Positions 30,422 to 35,235 of a stretch of DNA of 35,235 bases are shown here, in pieces. The stretch is from Plakobranchus ocellatus (lineage: Eukaryota > Mollusca > Gastropoda > Plakobranchidae): NCBI GenBank assembly GCA_019648995.1, contig BLXT01007896.1:859113-894347 (forward strand), in the 5' to 3' direction. Position 1 is the first letter of the stretch. Every line of letters starts with the position of its first letter. The translations under genes and the position numbers were made by a program. Under the pieces are notes generated by a model, which saw only the letters and a list, made by a program, of their open reading frames with translations, ran no database searches and was not told the DNA's origin.

Positions 30422-32140
30422 TGAATAATAAAGAAATAAAGAAATGAATACGCTTTCATGATATATAAACGGTAAACCAATGGAAATGAAACCAGCAATT
30501 AACTCTACAAAATATCAGTTCTTTTGCCATTTGTGACCAAGTCGGACCGAATTCACGTGCTATCCTCTGGGCAATGTCTGGATCAAGTTACTATTAGGTA
30601 AACATCAATATTTTTTTTCTCCGATGTTGCCTTTCGAAATAGCTTCAAATAATAATCTATTAAAAATGTAACATTAAGCCCATCATGTTTTTATTCCCTG
30701 GATATGGAATAGAAAGAAAATGGTAATGCAACACTGACCTCATCCATCCTGCTGGCCTTAATTATCTCGCTTTGTGACACGGTGAGATTATTGTTTCTAC
30801 ACAGAAATATAAACGGTCATATCGGCATAATTAGAATACGCAATAAATATAAATAATCAGATAATAAGTAATTTTACAGATATGAATTCTCAATTATAAA
30901 TGAAGTTTTTTCGCGAATAATACACGCTTGTGTGTGAAAAAAAAATATTTTTCGTAATGATCAAGTCGGATAAAGCAGACAAAGATGACATTTGCAATCT
31001 GAAATCTGGGAAGTCTTGTCCAGCTCAGGGTATGCAGCCATGATAAAATGAGATAGTCGACAGTCTATTGTGTTCCACTTTTGTAACTCTCATAAGACCT
31101 TCCTGGAAAGGAGAGATTTTTTATGGTATGAGAGAAAACAAAACCTTATTCGCTTCATTTGTCACCATATTTATCCACAGCATAAGACAAGGACATCAAT
31201 TTTTGAAGACTTGTCCACGACAGTGATAATCTATTTGTTGCATTAAGATTGATTGCTTAACGCAAATAAATTGTTCAAGTTGAAAAATGTGCTTTGAAAT
31301 GTGAAGCAGATGACAAAACAACAATATATCAAAAGAGCGGGGACCGATGGCCTATGTCTTTACTCTTAATAAGATTTACAGTCATGCAATTCTATCTCTT
31401 TATCGTATACAGGCTTTCACCCTTATAGAGGGCTAAGGTCTAGGCGTGGTCCTCGGTGTTTATCCGTATGTTGCCAAGCTCAGGGAACAAAGATTAACCT
31501 TAGCAGACCAATGAAATTGATGGGCAAAACCGGTTTGCTAGTATTGGTGCAGCCCAATCCAAGTGAATTGCTCGTGCTATCACGTGACCCACAAATCACA
31601 GTAGTTAGCGGTGTGTGATTTGTAAAGCTTTGCCAGGCTGCACACATTTAAGGATAGATATCAAGCTGGACCTTAGTGGCTTCTTATTAATAGTAAAAAA
31701 AAAAAGAAAAAAAATCATCATCATCCATTAAAGCATTTATCCAAGATTAGTGACATGCCCGTTAAACCTTGAGGATAGTTGGAATCAAGAGACTAATTAC
31801 CTAAAAAAGCAATTAATTTAATTTATTGACACGTTCGGGAAGAGAGACTTGTCAAGATTCTTTGTAATAATTCTGCAGGCCTTTGTTAGTTTAAAATGAT
31901 TATTTCTGTTCAACGGAACAGCAGTTTAATATGTTTGTAAGTTTTAACTACGACAAAAAAAAAAAAAGCATTCGGTGAAAACTTTGTTGAGTTCCATTAG
32001 CAATTACATAAGGTCTGTGTTTGTTAGGTTATGTATCTAGGCTGATTAATTTTTAAAAATTTCTGCAGTCAAAGTTACAAAAAAAATACTAACTATTACA
32101 TCCAACTTCCTACTGATCCTTGACAATCATGAATCGTGAT
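30422..32140. other. Intergenic stretch, no gene recognised
   Basis: Mostly AT-rich with a slightly GC-richer part at 31330-31660. A 10-bp perfect stem, ACAAATCACA/TGTGATTTGT, with a 13-nt loop lies at 31591-31623. No frame above noise and no tRNA-like cloverleaf were found. Confidence 0.45.
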
Positions 32141-32147
32141 CCTGATC

Positions 32148-32161
32148 CTCATCATCATCAG

Positions 32162-32222
<61 letters not shown>

Positions 32223-32223
32223 G

Positions 32224-32269
<46 letters not shown>

Positions 32270-32395
32270 CATCAACAATAACAAAAGCAACATCATCAGC
32301 ACTTTCATTATCATTACCTGCTTTCATCATATTTATCATCACCATTATTATCACTATTATTATCATTCCCATAATCATAATCAATATTATCATAG
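32148..32395. repeat. (ATC)n microsatellite with decayed (ATT)n/(ATC)n tail
   Basis: About 42 CAT/ATC triplets with GTC, AGC and CTC interruptions from 32148 to about 32274, grading into degenerate ATC/ATT to about 32395. The poly-Asp, poly-Met and poly-Ile frames across it are artefacts. Confidence 0.95.
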
Positions 32396-34350
32396 CTTGC
32401 GTTGGTTGCAGGATGGTTGTTGAACTACCCTTACAATTTTGATATGATTTTGTTGTGACGAATGCCCAAGATGATCTTGAGGTGGACAGACTAAACATAC
32501 ACAACCGCAAACACAGACAATTGTTTCTTGCCATAGTAAAAAAAAAAATAAAATAAATAATTCTCTTCTAGATTTTCGGTAAAACCAAGGCCATTTTTTT
32601 ATTTCAATCGATCTTGTATGGATTTTTGTTTCCGTACATTATTTTATGTTTAAACACTCTGGTTCTTATGATGTGTAAGATTGAAAGGACATGGCAGTGC
32701 AGGTAAAAGGGCTTTAGTCTGTCATAAGTCCGAATCGTGTTCGCCATTGACGCTCCAACGTGACGACGGCTTAAAAGCCTGAGATCAACTTGTTGCCGAC
32801 AGGTGTTCTAAAAAAAAAAAACAACAAACAAATCAAATGATATTACTTGTGAATAGAGACCATAAAAAGAAGAGGTAAATTCCACTTGTAAATTGCCTGG
32901 GTTCATTCTGGGAAAAAAACAAACTTACCGGTAGCGTATTGAAAATTAACAGGATTAAATGTGATAAAAATTTATATCAATCCTAATTTTCATAAACGTT
33001 TTCCACTTTGAAAGAAAAAAAGGCTTAACAGCATCTAGACTAAAGCGCAAGAAGTCACATTAAAGGGTTAAATCGTAAGAATTGACATCAGAGAAACAAT
33101 TAGAAGTTTTACTCTGGCCTTTCGCTCTCTTAAAAAGAGCTAGCAGTATAAGAAATAGGAAAAATGAGGAACATTGTGAACATCCATCGACTATTACTGA
33201 ATTAAATCATTTGACTTGGCCTTAACTACATTACCAGCAGAGAGTAATATTAGGACATAACTTCATTGTAACTACCTATCAATTTCTCCATTATCATATA
33301 TCAAATAATCCTTACTGATACATCAAAGCGAAAAACAGTGTGCGCTAAACTTCTGAACAGTTTTTAATTATATCTTTAAGAATTAGACAATTATTCGCCA
33401 CCAAATTTCGTGATTTGATATAAAACACCCTAGAAATACTTTTATTCTTTTAATTCACCAGAATAGAAGACGGGAGCTTCGATAATACCTAAGATATTAA
33501 AAGTCACGCCTAGCAATAATTTTCACCAATGGAAATTAAAGACCACTAGTGAAGCGCTCGTATTTATTCAACTCGTTTCATCTATGAAGTTCTTTGTTTC
33601 AAGCCTCAAGATTTTATTTTGGATGTAAATTAATAATTGGAAAACTTTGTCATCCTTCTCATAAATAATTTAATCTTGCTTACATACGTTTTGCTGCAAT
33701 ATTTTAAAGAGCAATTATTTTCACCCACATAAAACTTGGCCCTAAAAGAAGTTAATTATTATATCCCTAAGGCAAAGTTTGATAAGTTGGCCATCATGAG
33801 GAAAAGGATATGTTTATTATGTGGCTAATTTATTAAAAATTTGTGCAAATAATTCCTGTTTGTTCCACTCGTTTTTGCAAATATCTGCAGAAAATGCTTT
33901 CAGAAAATGAAAAAAATTGAGCTAAACTACAGTATTTAGATGTTCTCTATAACATTTGTTTCAAAGGACTACATTTATTTAAAATATAACATATCAATAG
34001 TGATGGATATTGTTTTGATTTTGTTTAAAATGACCCTTGAGCAAAACTTTATATTTATTCGCTAAGAGTTAATCTTCTTTAGAGTTATACATAACAGCAA
34101 TCTGATTATATTGTTTTTTTTCAGCCTACCTATGATTGAAATGCCTACATAACATTCTTGTGGTTGAATTTTTTTTTTTCAAAGTTTAAAGAAAAAAAAT
34201 CGGTTTTCGTTTCCTTTTCACTTACTTTGAATAACTTTCAGTGAATATAATGCCAAGGAAAGAAAATTTCTAGCTTTATGCAGTTAGACTTTTACAAAGG
34301 TTGAATGTTTGGGGGAAAATATTTAAACTGATTTTTTCAATCATCTGATT
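32396..34350. other. Intergenic stretch, no gene recognised
   Basis: AT-rich. A segment at about 32690-32810 contains TGGCAGTGCAGGT and AGTCCGAATCG at spacing loosely like Pol III A and B boxes and ends in a 13-A run; it could be an old SINE but is too weak to call separately. Nothing else is recognised. Confidence 0.4.
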
Positions 34351-34354
34351 GAAA

Positions 34355-34800
34355 AGGCCAGCGTATTATATTGATATTTTCAGCGTTATATTTTCTTCTT
34401 TAAAAAATTTCTTTCTAAACACTCTCTCTCTCTCTCTCGTTCTCCATCTCTCGCCCTCCATCTCTGCTCTTTTTCTATCTCTCCCTCCACTTGTATCTCT
34501 CTCTTTAGCATACAGTAAGAAATACGCTGGCCTATTCAATCAACTGCAACATTTAAACATCCAGCTTTGTCGATTATAATTAAATGTAAAAAAAAATTCT
34601 TTCTCAACACTCTCTCTCTCTTTCTCCATCTCTCGCTCTCCATCTCCTCTTTTGCGATCTCTCCCTCCACTTGCATCTCTCTCTTTCCATCTCTTTTCCC
34701 TATCTCTTCTGTCCCTCTTTCTTTTCATCTCTATATCCACTTCTCTCTTTCTCTTTATCGCTCTCTCTCTTCTTCTCTGTTCTCTATCTCCATCTCTCAT
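34355..34800. repeat. Duplicated TC-rich tract, first copy within a 13-bp inverted repeat
   Basis: Two copies of a block starting CTTTCTAAACACTCTCTC (34411) or CTTTCTCAACACTCTCTC (34599), both containing CTCCCTCCACTTG (34481 and 34661), an offset of 180-188. AGGCCAGCGTATT (34355-34367) and AATACGCTGGCCT (34521-34533) are exact reverse complements around the first copy. The Ser/Leu- and Arg/Glu-rich frames here are compositional. Confidence 0.8.
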
Positions 34801-35235
34801 TTTTATTATATGGAAATAAGTTTGGCACTGACGGTTAGATGCGCATGAGCTCGATAATAATGTCAAAGTTTAAGTGTGAGCCCTTTCTTGGCCCAAAGAA
34901 AAAGAAAAAGTAGATCTAGAAATCGAATCTAGTAAAGATCAACCTTGCATTAATAATAGGAACTTTCATTACTCTCCTCCACCATGTGGATACAGCACAA
35001 CATCCACACACATTCGCCAGGATTGGCACAAAATGCCAATGCCACAGGTCTAGCGCAAAGCATGAGCACTTTCACGCTAACACCTTCAAAGTTACATATA
35101 TCTGCATAACCGAGTCAATCACAATCACGCGAGCTCACAAGACAATCACATTCTTATGTAGTTCTGACTTTCATAAAATGGCAAATTTGAGAGAAATGGA
35201 GCCAAGACATACAATAAAATTCCTCTTTTGCCCTC
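34801..35235. other. Window end, no gene recognised
   Basis: No open frame, RNA gene or repeat is supported. Less extreme composition than upstream. It could include the start of something outside the window, but nothing shows this. Confidence 0.4.

Noticed and set aside
30222-30428. 68-codon frame ending in poly-Asn
   Set aside because: Two thirds of it is (AAT)n; no start context or homologue.
32127-32534. Poly-Asp, poly-Met and poly-Ile frames around the (ATC)n tract
   Set aside because: Simple-repeat artefacts on both strands.
32690-32820. Possible second SINE or tRNA gene (A/B-box-like strings, poly-A end)
   Set aside because: No cloverleaf can be drawn and the box matches are loose; mentioned only within the intergenic entry.
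26141-35235. A fourth gene copy downstream of gene 3
   Set aside because: No SMB, YRNKFCAFC or CSAICHHP-like sequence was found after 26140 on either strand; only decayed unit flank to about 29.5 kb.

Overview
This is an AT-rich animal genomic window. The protein family, the simple-sequence tracts, the degraded LINE and Ty3/gypsy fossils and the lack of any operon layout suggest a lophotrochozoan, probably a gastropod mollusc. The taxon is an inference from sequence style and family resemblance; no species marker is present.

The window is dominated by three intact tandem paralogues on the + strand: gene 1 (171-2783, 870 aa), gene 2 (10772-13393, 873 aa) and gene 3 (23519-26140, 873 aa). Each is one uninterrupted coding exon whose ATG lies directly after a splice-acceptor-like polypyrimidine-AG, so the only visible intron would be in the 5' UTR. 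Each protein has the same plan: a signal peptide; a variable N-terminal pro-region; a conserved R-X-K-R furin-type site; a complete eight-cysteine somatomedin B (SMB) domain; a long cysteine-containing ectodomain with two strongly conserved blocks; and a hydrophobic C-terminal tail, either a GPI signal or a terminal membrane segment. No seven-helix region follows. Function is unknown. The plan suits a processed surface or secreted recognition or adhesion protein.

The non-coding DNA is also duplicated. Unit 1 (1 to about 10.6 kb) and unit 2 (about 10.6 to 23.4 kb) share, in order: polyadenylation signal, 3' flank, (GAT)n microsatellite, a Ty3/gypsy integrase fossil, a (TATC)n/TC tract, a roughly 305-bp satellite (four copies in unit 1, one in unit 2), a TATA-like promoter candidate (9143 and 21108) and an intron-like stretch leading to the next gene. 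Unit 3 carries gene 3 and a recognisable but decayed 3' flank to about 29.5 kb. The remaining 29.5-35.2 kb holds simple repeats and no gene I can support.

Coding sequences are mosaics: different blocks are nearly identical between different gene pairs, often at synonymous sites too, which points to gene conversion within the array. A 5'-truncated LINE present only in unit 2, and the shared gypsy fossil in units 1 and 2, give a relative timeline: gypsy insertion, then unit duplication, then LINE insertion.
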